From: Apostichopus japonicus
Lineage: Eukaryota; Echinodermata; Holothuroidea; Aspidochirotida; Stichopodidae
NCBI RefSeq assembly: GCF_037975245.1
Contig: NC_092569.1
Location: forward strand, 18,781,001-18,845,000
Direction of reading: 5' to 3'
Length of the DNA: 64,000 nt
This document shows, piece by piece, positions 11,597-22,984 of this stretch. A program made the translations under genes and the position numbers. Each line of letters opens with the position of its first letter. Positions within the stretch are counted from its first letter, which is position 1. The notes beneath the pieces were generated by a model. It was given only the letters and a program-made list of their open reading frames with translations, did not search any database and was not told the origin of the DNA.

Positions 11597-14500
11597 CTGA
11601 GTGAAACGAAATGAACAAAAAGCAGCGCTAGATATATATTCATGGATGAGTCTGGGGTAAAAAAAAAATTACGGAATTTGGAAAAAATTGCGGTATAGGC
11701 TCAGGTTTGCATATGCTACAGTGTGTTAGGATACTAGTTTTGTCCCCGAGGTAGAATAGAAATCACGGATATTCCGCGAATTCGCAAAAAAAGGCTCATG
11801 GCTGTATATTGTAATTACATTGGTTAACCCTCATCAATAACATGACTCTCTCCAAGCACTTTAGCAATTTAACTTGTTGTTCTTGGAGGGAACATACTGT
11901 ATACTGAGAGATCTAGAGAATGGCATGTTTTAAAAACTGCTAAATAACTGGTTTTGGTATCAATAATTGGAAGTTTGTTTTGGAAAGATCACCTATAAAA
12001 GCTTCTTTTTTTTATATATATGTCCTTTTGTGGACTTTAATTGAGTGACCAGAACTGTAGCCCTAGGATTTACACTTGACAAATTTAAAAACCAACATCA
12101 GAAGTGAATAAATAGCATATATTTATTAAGACAAAAATGTGAATGTACATACTTTACATTTCTCTTCAGCTTCAGTAACATTTTCTGTAGGTGGCAGTTC
12201 CTGGACTGAGGGGGATCTGTAAAACGGGAAGAAAACGACAATTCAGTGTTGCTTACTGTGTAAGGAATGCTGACTCGAATTACAAGTAAAAAATTACAAT
12301 TGTTAATTTTGTATTAGGAAGAGAGCATTTTCTCCATGTTAAGAAAAAAACGAATACTGCAGTGTGTGTTACCCAGGCCGCATACTGTAATATACTACAT
12401 ACCTTAACACATATGGTACTGCATTGTATGTTACCCAGGCCACATGCTGTAATATACTACATACCTTAACACATGGTACTGCAGTGTGTGTTACTTAGGC
12501 CACATACTGTAATATACTGCATACCTTAACACATGGTACTGCAGTGTGTGTTACCTAGACCACATCTTGTAATATACTGCATACCTTAACACATGGTACT
12601 GCAGTGTATGTTACCTAGACCACATTTTGTTGTATATTACATACCTTAACACATGGTACTGCAGTGTGTGTTACCTAGGCTGCATACTGTAATATACTAC
12701 ATACCTTAACACATGGTACTGCAGTGTGTGTTACCTAGACCACATCTTGTAATATACTACATACCTTAACACATGGTACTGCAGTGTGTGTTACTTAGGC
12801 CACATACTGTAATATACTGCATACCTTAACACATGTATGGTACTGCAGTGTGTGTTACCTAGACCACATACTGTAATACACTACATACCTTAACACACCA
12901 TACTAAATCTCATCTCATGCCACACAACATCATACTTAGGAATTATAGCCATGATGTCAACCACTAATCAAAGCTCAGTCATACCTGAATTGTGATAGTA
13001 AAGATGGGAATCTCACTGGTGTACCCTGGCTAGCTTGTTGATCGACTAACTCGTCTTGCCCCTGGTTCTGACTGATGTTGGTGGCCTCAACGTCCAGGAG
13101 CGTACGAAATAATCTGAGGACCTTTTGACCCCTCATGCTTCCTCCAGAACCAACCGGCTGGAAAGGTAAAATATTAAAAAGAAACAACCATTACAAAAAG
13201 ACTGAAACTTTCAGAGTTAAATACCAATGCAGCAATTGATAAGTTTCTTTCCATGTTACCCAACCACTAGTAACCATAACTTTGTCCCTCCCTCCATCCC
13301 ACCCTTCTCAAGGTGCCATGTACCCAATAAGAACTTTTTTAGTGTGACGTACAGTAATGACAGATTGTAAAAATTCCTCACCCCTTCCCCCCACCCCCCA
13401 CACCACAATGTCAAAATATTCTTGGTTTATACCATACAAAAAGACTGATGATAATGATTTGGTTCAACTTTACCCCCACCAAAGAAAGGACAGAAAATAC
13501 CTTTGGTGTGATTTTCAAGTCAACTATCTGTGCCTCAAAAAGATGTTTGGTCTCTTCCAAGAGTTCCTCACAGACTATCTTCATACTCGCTTGGCGCAAA
13601 GAACATGTCCTTGATTTGCTGAGGGTACACTTTAGAGTTTTCAAAACTTTTCTGGCAGCTAGACTGAATGAAGGTAGCAGAAAAAAGAAGGATATTACAA
13701 ATTTTTAAGATGCAGCAAAAGTTTCAAATTGAGTCCAAAAAACTGGAACAGAGAATGATACTATGTAACCACGCTGGGCGCCAGTATTTATGTCATTGTT
13801 TTTTTCCTTTGATCTTTGACTCAATCAAATTGACGACACTCTCAGGGACAAGAAGAAAATGAACATTTAGTCTCACTGCAGGACGTTAGAGACTTTGTTT
13901 TAAATGAATGAAAGTCCTTACTCAACATCGGCAATGTCTTGAGTGATTGTAAGAAGTTTGTCTGCGATATCCACAAACTCTGACAAAGCTTTGGCGTGTT
14001 CAAACAGTGGAGAGTAGGAATCGGATGTGGTCTTCACTCGCCGCATCTCAAAAACAAAGGAAAATGCAGTCTGCATGGAAAGAGAAATTAATATGCATAT
14101 TGATTATAATTGTCACATTTGGTACCATATATACAGTAGGTACTTCAGGAAATCCAATGTAGACTCAATCTGAAACTTAAAAGTAGGCCAGACATGCAAT
14201 TTGGGGCTATACATATTGTTTTAGTTTTATTTCCTGTAATTGAAGGAGGCATGATGGGAAACAAAATAACCCAACCTGCAACAGAGAGAAATCCATTTTT
14301 TTTTTTTATCAATCATCCAAGTTGATATTTTGTGATTGTGTAATTTGTCAAATTAAATTTTTTGATCACGGTTTGAGTGAAACTCTCAGCTTACCAGGAA
14401 CATAGACATTTTCTTTTTGGTTGCAAGGTGTTTCAAGGCCGTAAATCCTTGATGACCCAACCCGCTATCTGGAAGACACAGACATCTGGCCAGGGCTAAT

Positions 14501-17500
14501 TCATCTGCAGAATTCACCAACAGGCTGACGTAGGACAGAAATAACTTGCGGATGAATTTCTGTGGAAACAAAACACACAGAGCGAGTGCTTACTTGACCT
14601 CCCTTTATTACTGGATGAAGAATTATTATACAACGATGCATCCTTCACTCCCCCAGCTACTGGCCTCTCTTCCCCTCATCCCACCCCACCCCCCACCTCA
14701 GAGGTGAATGGAAGTCAAACATGATATACTGTGAACAACTTGGCAGTCAGAGAAAGAAAAAGTGGTCTTTTACATTTTGCAGTAGGAAATGACGTTAGGA
14801 GTGCAGTAGGATATTACTGTAGGATATGCCCCCTGTCCAAATCTGATGAACTACTGCATTGTGAGAATTTCACTTTTGGTCTCTGATAAGCTGTGAGTAT
14901 AAGGAGAAACACAGATAGCTGCATGCAAGTGAATTGGGAAAAGGAAAGGCTGAGCAAGTTATCTTTGGCTTTATACATATAAGTGGTTGGGGAAGATGGG
15001 GGACTGGGATAAAAATATTCCCCTTCTGTTTTTGATTATGGATGCAATGCCATTTGTACTGCACCCCCCCCCCACCCCCAACCACCTCCTTTTGTCCCAT
15101 TAAACAAAGGCACATTATTGGAGGGAACTGTAAGTAATGTTACGCTTGATATTTAATTATAATCCCACAAACATGCATCCAAATTTTATGCATGAAATGT
15201 GCATAACTCTATATATATGCATCAAGTATACAGACAACAGTAGAAGGATATTGCAATGACAAGTTACCTACCTTTGCCTTGCACTTTGCAATCAGACTGA
15301 CTCTTGAAGTAGCCTGGTAACTTTTGTTTGGAATATGTAATTGGTCACTCTACCCATTCCACTTCCTTATCCACCTCACACACATAGGGCACACTTTAGC
15401 CTTAAAATCATTCATTCATACCACACACACTTATAAAACCTAGTTCCTTTACAAAAATGATCATTTTACATAAAAGGTTTACCCTGATTTTCTTCCCCTT
15501 CCCCAATCCACAGCTCTGCGTATAAAGTAAGCCCAGTTCTGTGTGTGAATGTGAACAAAGCCTTTTAATTTCTATTACAAGGAATAAGGAGGCGGAGCAT
15601 TGACACTGTGACACATCCCAGGGTGAATGAATTTAAGAAGTAACCTCTGAAACAGATGACACCGACAAAGCTGTCTCTGGTTCCCGGCAGAGGTATCCAG
15701 CTAGGTCAGTCGACCTCCAGAGGAATGATAGCGGTACAGTCGCCTTGACGATGTCACAACCTCCCAGCCGATCCTTCATCCAACAGAGGCCTTCCATCGG
15801 AATCTCCTTGGTTGAGATGCAACAAACGGAGTCATCTCCAACTAAGCATTTCAGCATTTCTCTCTGTAACAGATATAAATGTCGCACTTTAAAAGTAAGG
15901 CACTCATTATCCTTTGATCTCCTCTTCGCGACACTCTTAGTCGCAAAGAGCGAAAGAATAGTGTTGTTATTCCCAAGTTACAGAGTAGGCACGCTACAGT
16001 GATTTATCATTGAGAAACCCTGGCTAATGTCAAAAACTTGCATAGCCATCAAAAACAAGTTGAATGACTCTAGTTGGTAGAGCATCTATAGGACTTCAAT
16101 TGCTCTTTTAAATATTGCTCTAAAGAGTGTCGCAAAAACTTAAAATTACATGAAGGAAAAAGTAAAGCAAATAAGAGCCAATGTAAAACTACCATTATGT
16201 GATAAATATTTACTATGTAATATATAACTCCCAGTCTCCTTACAGTAACTATATACACGAACAAGAAAAACAATTTTTCATCAAAATGGAGGGAAAAAGT
16301 GCAAATTTCTTTTGGACGGTGGAGAGAGGGGAGGAGTGTGGTGAGGATTATGCCACAAAGGTTATTCAATTGTAAGATCTTTATCTTAAAGGGCAACCTC
16401 CCCCTCCCCCCCCCCCTTGACCCCTATCTTACCTCAATTTGATCTCTTGGTAACTTGTCAATCATGAGCACATGTTCTTTCTTGAAAATAACTAGTTCAT
16501 TGTTATTCTGTTCAAAGAATTCTCTGACTCTGGTAAATACATCTAGGACATCCACTTTACCACATTTCTGTATAAATTCATCGTAGAGAGATAGGACGTC
16601 AACCACTGTGTCATCAGCAATATCTGTCGATGGTGTCCGAGGAGAATCAACCATCTGAAGCATTCCTGGTTGATATGACTTTGGTGTTGTAGCTGGGAAG
16701 GCCCTACCATGTATCTTGGAGGAACTTCCAGGGGTGCGAGATAGGTGTTCGGAGCAACCGGACCGTTTATCTGAACCAGGAGTCCTAAAAGGAGATCTGA
16801 AAGGAGTAGATCTAACCCTCCTGGGTGTTTTGACTTTTATTCCAGAGGAAGTTTTTAATGGTGATGATGGCTCGGTTGTCTCAACAGCACCCGGTAACAA
16901 TTTCTCCATCTTTCGTTTCAAAACAGCTTTGGATATCTTCGAAACTAACTGAGGGTCTGCCTCGAAGGTGCCTCTTTCCTTTAATAGATAAGAAGGAAAG
17001 GAAAGCAAGAAGGAAGTGAGAAATGAAGGAATTTTAAACATGTTCAACTTTAATAATAAACAAACAGAAACATCTGACAGTAACAGAGAAAATGACAAAT
17101 AGTTTAAACAATTTAGAAAAGCTTTCTTTTAACCCATGGATAGGATTGACACAGACAATTATCAGGTTTAATAAGAACATTTCATCTCAGAATATAAACA
17201 CATGTGTAGGTGAGTTAAATGCTTCGGAATCTTGACTTCAAAACCCAAAAGAATCTTATCATAGTAAATAATTAAGTAAGTAATAAATAATGATTAAGTA
17301 GGTAAAGTAAGTAAATTTTCCTCTGGATTTTCCTTTCAGGGGATCAGCTACTACTTAACTTACTTTCTTGTTCCAGGCAGCAATAGACAGTTGCACAGCA
17401 ACGAGATGTTCATCATGAGAGAGAAACATCTCTGTTTTGTCTCCTCCCAGTTTATGCTCTCTATACAGGTGGAGAAACAACTGCCGGATGGTAACCTGTC

Positions 17501-20500
17501 TCCATAATTCATTGTTCCTGATTGGTTTGCTCCTGAAAGTCAGCAACTCTTGGTGTCTCTCTGCAAATAAACATAAAAATAAAAAAATAAAAATATAACT
17601 GTTAGCAAACTGCTTATCCACTATAGAGCCTGTGTAGGAGAATGTGTAAAAGTAAGTTGGCCTGACGTTTCGATCCTAGCAGGATCTTCTTCAAAGGCTT
17701 AATGACAAGTAACAGTAACAGAAGGGACAAAACACGCACAGAATACAGACAGGTTAATGTGCATGGTGAACACAGAGAGATAGATGTAAGGGGATTAGTA
17801 GACAAGGGATGGAGAGAAGAAAGAAAGAAACCAACAGGGGAAGAGCAGATGTAGGAGATAAACAGTGGAGGGACAAAGAGAGGTTAAGGGAAGGGGGTAG
17901 GGAATCAACTGAAGAAGGACAAAGACAGAAAGTTGTGGAGAAAATAGGGTGGAAGAGAGCTATGAGAAGAGGAGTGATGGGGGGGGGGGACATAAAGTGC
18001 AAATAAACCTGGATGATATACAACCAACATATAAATAATATATATCACAATGATGACATATGATATGTACAGTAATTAATTACAAATGTGCTGGAATGTA
18101 ACATTTCCATGTTGACACTTCTGTCCACACAAAAAAAATTATCTGAATCCACAATCAAAGCAATATATAATCAACTATTTATGTACAAAATAAACCATTA
18201 TCAATGCCTATGAATATATTGGAGGGTTAGTTCCTCCAGGCAGAGCACTTTAGCGGAAATGTTCAATTTTGTAAACTGTCCATGCGAAAAGTAAGAGGCA
18301 TTGCTGATGACCTATCAGACCCCCAAAAAAAATAATCCCAAAGTGTAACTACTTTTATTTTTTATATTTTAAGCCTCTTTCACAAAAGCAAGACATCCAT
18401 AAAATCATCAAATTATTAACAAGAACTGTTTACACTTTCACTTTTGTTTTTCTGTTACAAACAAAGAAAAACAGAACAGGATAATACATAAAAGTACAAA
18501 ACAAAGAATGTGGATTTTGGACAGAAGAATAAGTTGAGCAAGCTGTAGGTGGATGGATTATGAGGACTTCAGGCAGATAAATAATTCATCACATAAATTT
18601 CAAACATAAAAAATACAGACAGGATATTACATAAGTAATACATAAAAATACATATAATAGAATGCAGATTTTGGACAAAAGAAAATTGAGGACGCTGTTG
18701 ATGGATGGATTAAATGGGGTCTGTAGGAAGAAAAATAATTCATCATAATAATTTGCCACATTGATTTTGTAAAGTCATTGTATTCAGTCCCTTAGTCTAT
18801 TATCATATTTGGTTGCAGTTCCTCTGCAGTGTGCAAATGCCCGTTCTGTTCTATTGTGTTGTTCTCCTCAAACACCATCTATACTACCTATGTACAAGCA
18901 TAGCTACTTGTTTTCATGAATTTCATTCAAGTGTTTGAGTCAGGGTGCATTTTATACCTCACACTAGTCATAATTAAGTACTAATCAATACTATAGTTTT
19001 GTCACCTTTAGCAGCAGTGCTAACGACACTGTACAGAGGTGCATTCTGTATTTCTTCACAACCATCCTGTATAATACAAAGAAAGCTGCTTAGCTCCATG
19101 ATCTTCAGTACACTCTGAGTCAGCGGTCATTGACACAGGACTACTGTACTGTACCTCCTGTGTGATACCTCGACCCAATAAAAACCAGTCACAGTGTCTG
19201 TAAAAGTGAAAAAGAGCATGCAGTATATTAAAACCATGATCAATGTGAGACATTTCCAGGAACATGTAAATTAGCAGTAGAATATACTTTGACTATACTG
19301 TATAAAACTATAGTTTGTTGAAAATTTAATAGAAAGTCTAATAAAATGTAAACTGTGTCAGACTGCAGGAATAAGAGGTTTGAAAGTTACATTTGCTGAG
19401 TATCAGTTCAAACCACACACAGAAACTTACAATTTAAAAATCAAAAGAATTAAAGGGTCTACATTTTTTATTTTTTTATCCATTTATTGATGTCTTTTGT
19501 TTCAAAAGAACAATAAATTTCAAACTGTAATTCGAATTTGCTTCAAATGGTATAAACGATATCGTTTACTTCATAACAAAATAACAGTTGTTCTCAAAAC
19601 AATACAAAAAAACAAATAGAATTAATGCAAATTCCGAATTAAATAAACAAATATTTATATTTTTTTTTTGTAGAGAAAGTTATTGTCGTTTAAGAGTCTA
19701 CAAACCATGTGAATATCTGATGTCTTTGACTCTCTTTAGTATACCATACTATTATAATACATGTATACCAAACTGTGCCAATACTGTTAGTGTTCAAAGA
19801 TTCTTTTATGAAACTTGCAGTTTCATAAAAATTCTTATCAAAATGCTTAAATTTTTAATGACATATTGGTAGCACATTCGATTCCAAACATTTGATGTAC
19901 CATATGCAACAATAATGGACATTTCTTAAGCAATAAGTACGATTAATCTTGCTAGTTCAAAGTTGTATTAAAGTCCATCATAAAATTGACCCCTCCATCC
20001 ATGAGCTGCTAAATATTAGGCCTATTACTAGGCCAGGCTAGTAAAAAAATTAAGTAAGTAATTAGCATGAGAATAGGCCTGCTTAGAGCACATAGAAATG
20101 CTGTCCTTAACTGTTGGTGCAGCATTGTAACTAATACCAACTTAGCATGTACTGTAGGCCTAGAGGCTAGCCTACACTAGATTTAGTCCAACCCAAATGA
20201 TGATTGATGCACTGATTCAATGTTGCCATTATTGAGCTACTTTTGACTATTACAGTAATATTTAGGAACTCTTGAGAGGCCTATTATGCAATGTTACCGA
20301 TCATGACAAATATTTGGAAATTTCATGTATATAGCAATGAAAGTAAACTTGTTAATCACTGTATTTTTGCCCCAGACAAAAACGAAGTCAAACGACTTTG
20401 CACAACTACGTAGGTCCTGGTCCAAGTCATCACGGTCCAGTAACATTTTTCATGTTGGATTACTTACAGTAGGTCTAACCCCATATTGATCAGCTCACAA

Positions 20501-21164
20501 CAGTGTTATGTCAAAGGTGTTCAAGTACCATGGAAAGAGTGATAGAAATACACCCAGACTATTTGTTAACATCATTCTTATTGTACATCATTCTTATATT
20601 GTTACATTCTTCATAAAACAAAGGACGGTATCTGTAACTCCTTTGAGGTCATACAAGTAAATTTGTGATGCAACTCACTGCGACCTAGGTTTGGTATTCA
20701 AATTGGACCCATTATTAGCAAAGCTACCGTACCTCTGCGCAAATTGCCCACATTTTCATCATGAAACCACAGTAGCCTAGCCTCATGAGTATTGAATGAT
20801 AAGGTGATTAGGCCTACAGCTGAAATTAAATGTAGGGTAGGCAAGCAAATAGTACATGTTATAATATTGTTATTAATGTAGCCTTGGCTTGGCATAGTTG
20901 AGACCTACACAGGCTACAGGCCTACTGTGTGCCTAGCTTACATTCCTACGAAAGCTTAAGGCTTTGGTGCAAAAATAGAGCCCCACTCTAGTTACATAGT
21001 CTATTCATTACACAACAGTAGACGCCTAGACGGTGCCGTGTGCTTCGAAGCGTTCGGCCTTGCCTAGCGCAGGAGCCTACAGTTACGCTTACGGTTTACT
21101 ATAGGTGGCCTAACCCGTTTAGCCTACATAGTACGACTTAAGTACCGCGACCTACCTTCGACAT
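11126..21164 (-). CDS. PARPBP: PARPBP/PARI, PCNA-interacting partner
   Basis: Eleven exons join in phase into 738 aa (ATG at 21164-21162, stop 11128-11126). The diagnostic core is LLVNSADELALARCLCLPD followed by GLGHQGFTALKHLATKKKMS (residues ~355-395), which closely follows vertebrate PARI, a protein with a degenerate UvrD-like helicase fold that binds PCNA and RAD51 and restrains homologous recombination. An earlier HLVAVQLSIAAWNKK segment matches the family's N-terminal domain. The last residues contain QGLLTKFF, a perfect QxxLxxFF PIP box at residues 729-736, where human PARI also has one. Exon 4 carries a Ser/Thr-Pro-rich insert, making the protein longer than the human one (~579 aa). 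Identity is strong; activity is inferred. Confidence 0.92.
12153..12216 (-). CDS. PARPBP: PARPBP exon 10
   Basis: A 64-bp exon encoding SPSVQELPPTENVTEAEEKC plus one lysine, with acceptor CGTTTTACAG. I chose the stronger GTATGT donor, which keeps phase 0 into the last exon; a nearby GTAAAG donor would break the frame. Confidence 0.75.
12355..12900. repeat. 60-bp minisatellite, about 9 units, in PARPBP intron 9
   Basis: Units begin ACTGCAGTGTGTGTTACC and end ACCTTAACACATGGT. Spacing is close to 60 bp (12355, 12418, 12478, 12538, 12598, 12658, 12718, 12778, 12841), with single-base variants between units. No coding capacity. Confidence 0.95.
12985..13157 (-). CDS. PARPBP: PARPBP exon 9
   Basis: The exon encodes GQKVLRLFRTLLDVEATN through TPVRFPSLLSQF. 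The RDTVKALLVLLDEEAAN-like helix is recognisable in vertebrate PARI. Acceptor TACCTTTCCAG, donor GTATGA. Confidence 0.88.
13501..13663 (-). CDS. PARPBP: PARPBP exon 8
   Basis: The exon encodes LAARKVLKTLKCTLSKS through FEAQIVDLKITPK. It fits the helical segment that follows in PARI. Acceptor CATTCAG, donor GTATTT, and phases agree with neighbours. Confidence 0.85.
13922..14070 (-). CDS. PARPBP: PARPBP exon 7
   Basis: The exon encodes TAFSFVFEMRRVKTTSDSY through LLTITQDIADV. It continues the vertebrate ATSFIRTIEL-type region. Acceptor TTTCCATGCAG, donor GTAAGG, phase 2 out. Confidence 0.9.
14395..14559 (-). CDS. PARPBP: PARPBP exon 6 (diagnostic conserved core)
   Basis: The exon encodes KFIRKLFLSYVSLLVNSADE and the GLGHQGFTALKHLATKKKM segment, the best conserved part of PARI. 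It starts after TTTGTTTCCACAG and ends at CTG/GTAAGC, phase 0 on both sides. Confidence 0.95.
14571..15644. other. PARPBP intron 5
   Basis: Intronic DNA with C-rich runs (about 14660-14700 and 15062-15080). No coding, RNA gene or repeat family recognised. Confidence 0.4.
15645..15863 (-). CDS. PARPBP: PARPBP exon 5
   Basis: The exon encodes REMLKCLVGDDSVCC through GYLCREPETALSVSSVSE. Acceptor TGTTACAG is good; donor GTTACT is weak, but both phases are 0 and the next exon continues the conserved domain. Confidence 0.8.
16433..16978 (-). CDS. PARPBP: PARPBP exon 4 (Ser/Thr-Pro-rich insert plus conserved helices)
   Basis: This 182-codon exon begins ERGTFEADPQLVSKIS. Its middle is basic and rich in S/T-P motifs (TPRRVRSTPFRSPFRTPG, SRTPGSSSK, DSPRTPSTD), likely disordered and open to proline-directed kinases. 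It ends with a conserved part containing LYDEFIQKCGKVDVLDVF, which matches the IYDDFLKNSNMLDLIDVY-type region of PARI. Donor GTAAGA. Confidence 0.9.
17364..17560 (-). CDS. PARPBP: PARPBP exon 3 (N-terminal domain)
   Basis: The exon runs from ERHQELLTFRSKP to HDEHLVAVQLSIAAWNKK; the last part aligns with the MLLALQLSMAENNK region of vertebrate PARI. Acceptor TTTGCAG, donor GTAAGT, ends in phase 0. Confidence 0.85.
17659..17699 (-). repeat. Retroelement-type motif resembling a degenerate hammerhead core
   Basis: On the minus strand the motif reads GCCTTTGAAGAAGATCCTGC then TAGGATCGAAACGTCAGGC. I recall this kind of motif from metazoan repeats, possibly Penelope-like. The order TTGAAGA (one change from CUGANGA), a GATCCT/AGGATC stem, then GAAA resembles the hammerhead ribozyme core. 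It lies in PARPBP intron 2. The retroelement link and the ribozyme reading are inference. Confidence 0.4.
17700..19005. other. PARPBP intron 2 remainder
   Basis: Contains a purine-rich tract (about 17800-17995, GGAGAGAAGAAAGAAAG type) and two loosely related copies of an ACAGGATAATACATAAAA...GGATGGATTA segment (about 18470-18570 and 18615-18720). No exon supported. Confidence 0.4.
19006..19066 (-). CDS. PARPBP: PARPBP exon 2
   Basis: The exon encodes DGCEEIQNAPLYSVVSTAAK between a good acceptor (TTTGTATTATACAG) and a GTGACA donor. The phase (0 in, 1 out) links exon 1 to exon 3. The protein similarity here is weak, so support is mainly from splicing. Confidence 0.6.
19067..21155. other. PARPBP intron 1
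   Basis: About 2.1 kb without a supported coding exon. Its 5' half (20.0-21.1 kb) has many AGGCCTA-type words (for example near 20033, 20154, 20277, 20812 and 20925). Confidence 0.45.
21156..21164 (-). CDS. PARPBP: PARPBP exon 1 (start codon, MSK)
   Basis: ATG TCG AAG followed by a GTAGGT donor gives a nine-base coding exon in phase 0. The short length makes the start less certain than the internal exons, but phase and donor strength are good and no upstream in-frame ATG is apparent in the exon. Confidence 0.6.
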
Positions 21165-21284
21165 TCTTCGCCTTCCACTCCAGATCAATATCTTTGACTG
21201 TTACTCATGTAACGGTTTACATTCGTTACTATAATGTCGTGAACTTTCCGACCAGCTGTTTATATGACTATTTACCTTTCGAGG

Positions 21285-21316
21285 TTTGAAAATATCAAAT
21301 TCGCCGCCTGTATTGG
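21285..21316 (-). promoter_or_regulatory. CCAAT + CDE/CHR-like cluster upstream of PARPBP
   Basis: On the minus strand, 120-150 bp before the ATG, the sequence reads CCAAT (21316-21312), then GGCGG (21308-21304), a 4-nt spacer, and TTTGAT (21299-21294). A TTTGAA lies on the opposite strand at 21285-21290. GGCGG-N4-TTTGAA is the CDE/CHR tandem of G2/M promoters bound by DREAM/MuvB, often with NF-Y at CCAAT. PARPBP is a cell-cycle-regulated gene in vertebrates. The CHR has one mismatch; function is inferred. Confidence 0.45.
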
Positions 21317-21424
21317 CTTGACCACATTACCGTTAGCAAATTCGACTAGGCCCTAGAACGAACCTTTCGGCCAACTTCACATACTGTAGGCTAATGCAGA
21401 TGGCTGATTGCCGTGCTCGATTGA

Positions 21425-21475
21425 CCGGCTGCGAAATTATTTTTCCCACTTCGACGCGGCCACATGGGCGTGGCT
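21425..21475. repeat. Left member of an inverted repeat pair
   Basis: GCGAAATTATTTTTCCCACT through TCGACGCGGC, followed by GGGCGTGG, recurs inverted at about 24250-24315 with the same order of blocks. They could be the ends of a 2.9-kb element or two dispersed copies of one repeat. Confidence 0.6.
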
Positions 21476-22109
21476 TATGAAATACGTCACAGGCCAGCAA
21501 GTTTGTAACTTCGACTTTGAGCTCTTACGTCTAGCTCTTTAATAATATAGTCAGCTAATATACTCAGGCCTAATATACTCAGGCCTAAGACATGACTTCA
21601 TGAGATCCATGATGATGTGCGACTGCTCCTCCCAGTCAATCGGGTCTTAAGGAGCTCTTGAGGTAAATTCCATCACAAAATCAAACTGTGTTGTTCTGAT
21701 ATTGATAAGCTAGGCCTAGGCTAACGCTGAAACAGTTAAAGTTAGGCCCAACCTAATGTGCTAGACACAGCACAGGATGGTTCAATCAAGGTAAGAATTA
21801 GGCCTAGGCTAAGCAATGTCTGAGGACATTGGAGCAAATTGGCCCTTGTTCAAGTTGCTGACCCTTTGGTTTGTTTGGCTTGATTTGTAAATTGCACCCA
21901 GCTAGGCCTACCTTGACTAATGACTTACCATTCCATGGGGCCACCCTCTTGGTCTTTTCTCCCATCCCCTTTCACATTTCCACAACCTCCCACAACACCC
22001 TCCCCGTCCCCAACCCCGCAACACCCTCCTCCACCCCCCAACTCCCTCCCCCACCCCCAGAAATATTTGTGATTACATATTCTTACTACTTGACAATTTC
22101 ATTTGACAG

Positions 22110-22331
22110 GCATTACTTCCAGCTCCATTGCCTAGTGGAAATCAACACAGAGTATGTCGCTTCAAAGAAACGTCACTACACTGCTTTGAAGCTGTTCTGC
22201 GTCTGCCATTTACTACGAAAGATGAAGCTTGTGGCTGGCTCAATGACTTTGAAGAATCATCCCACAGTACATGGAGAGTGTCACGGACTTTCCCACATTC
22301 TGGATTGAAGAATATGTCATATGAGTGGATT
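22110..22331 (+). CDS. Candidate exon or transposon-derived fragment (FAR1/ZSWIM-like N-terminal segment)
   Basis: After an acceptor-like TCATTTGACAG the frame encodes a segment with CFEAVLRLPFTTKDEACGWL, then FEESSHSTWRVSRTFPHSG, ending near WIAGG before GTGTGT. The pattern (CF..LPF..KDEA..WL..F...S..TWRV.RT.P.SG) resembles the N-terminal region of large families of uncharacterised animal proteins related to MULE/ZSWIM transposase-derived genes. I cannot find a supported start or further exons, so it may be an exon of an unrecognised plus-strand gene or a decayed transposon copy. Confidence 0.4.
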
Positions 22332-22984
22332 GCTGGTGGTGTGTGTATGGACGATAGGGGGGAGGGGCGGCTTGTGCAATGATTGGTTCACAGATTATTT
22401 TCAGTAAACAGAACTCACACAGTTTATTTATTTCATGGTCTGCTCTTATTGTTCTCCGATTCCGAACATAATCATTCAGTGAGGCGGCCAGGGGGTGCAC
22501 GGGGGGGGCAAAGTTCACCCACATAAATTATGAGGACACAATTTACATTTTGTAGAATAAAAAAAGGTAGATTGAAAAAACTTTGAGAGTTGGGAACTGA
22601 GGTGGGTAGTCATGTGAATGGGTTTACTTAACCTTGATTTTTCTACTTATATTCCTGCATATTATAAATAATAAATCTTGTTGGAAAATACCCCACCTTT
22701 TAGCATGTTGTCCATATCTGTGGTATGGCTCTTAAATTTTATGAAAGGCAAACCCTATTACAGGTGTTACAATAGGCCAGTCAGAATATACCACTGTCAG
22801 TTCCATATAATGTAATTTGTTATAAAAGAAAGGTAGTGATTATGCTCATATTTTTATTTAATGCTTGATAATGGTCCAAAATTGTTGAATCTATGAATAT
22901 ATCCTGCACTAATTGTTTTCATTCCTTGACTCCAGTTGAGGAATCTATGCAGTCATGTCAGTGTGTGTGTGTGTGTGTGATGCC

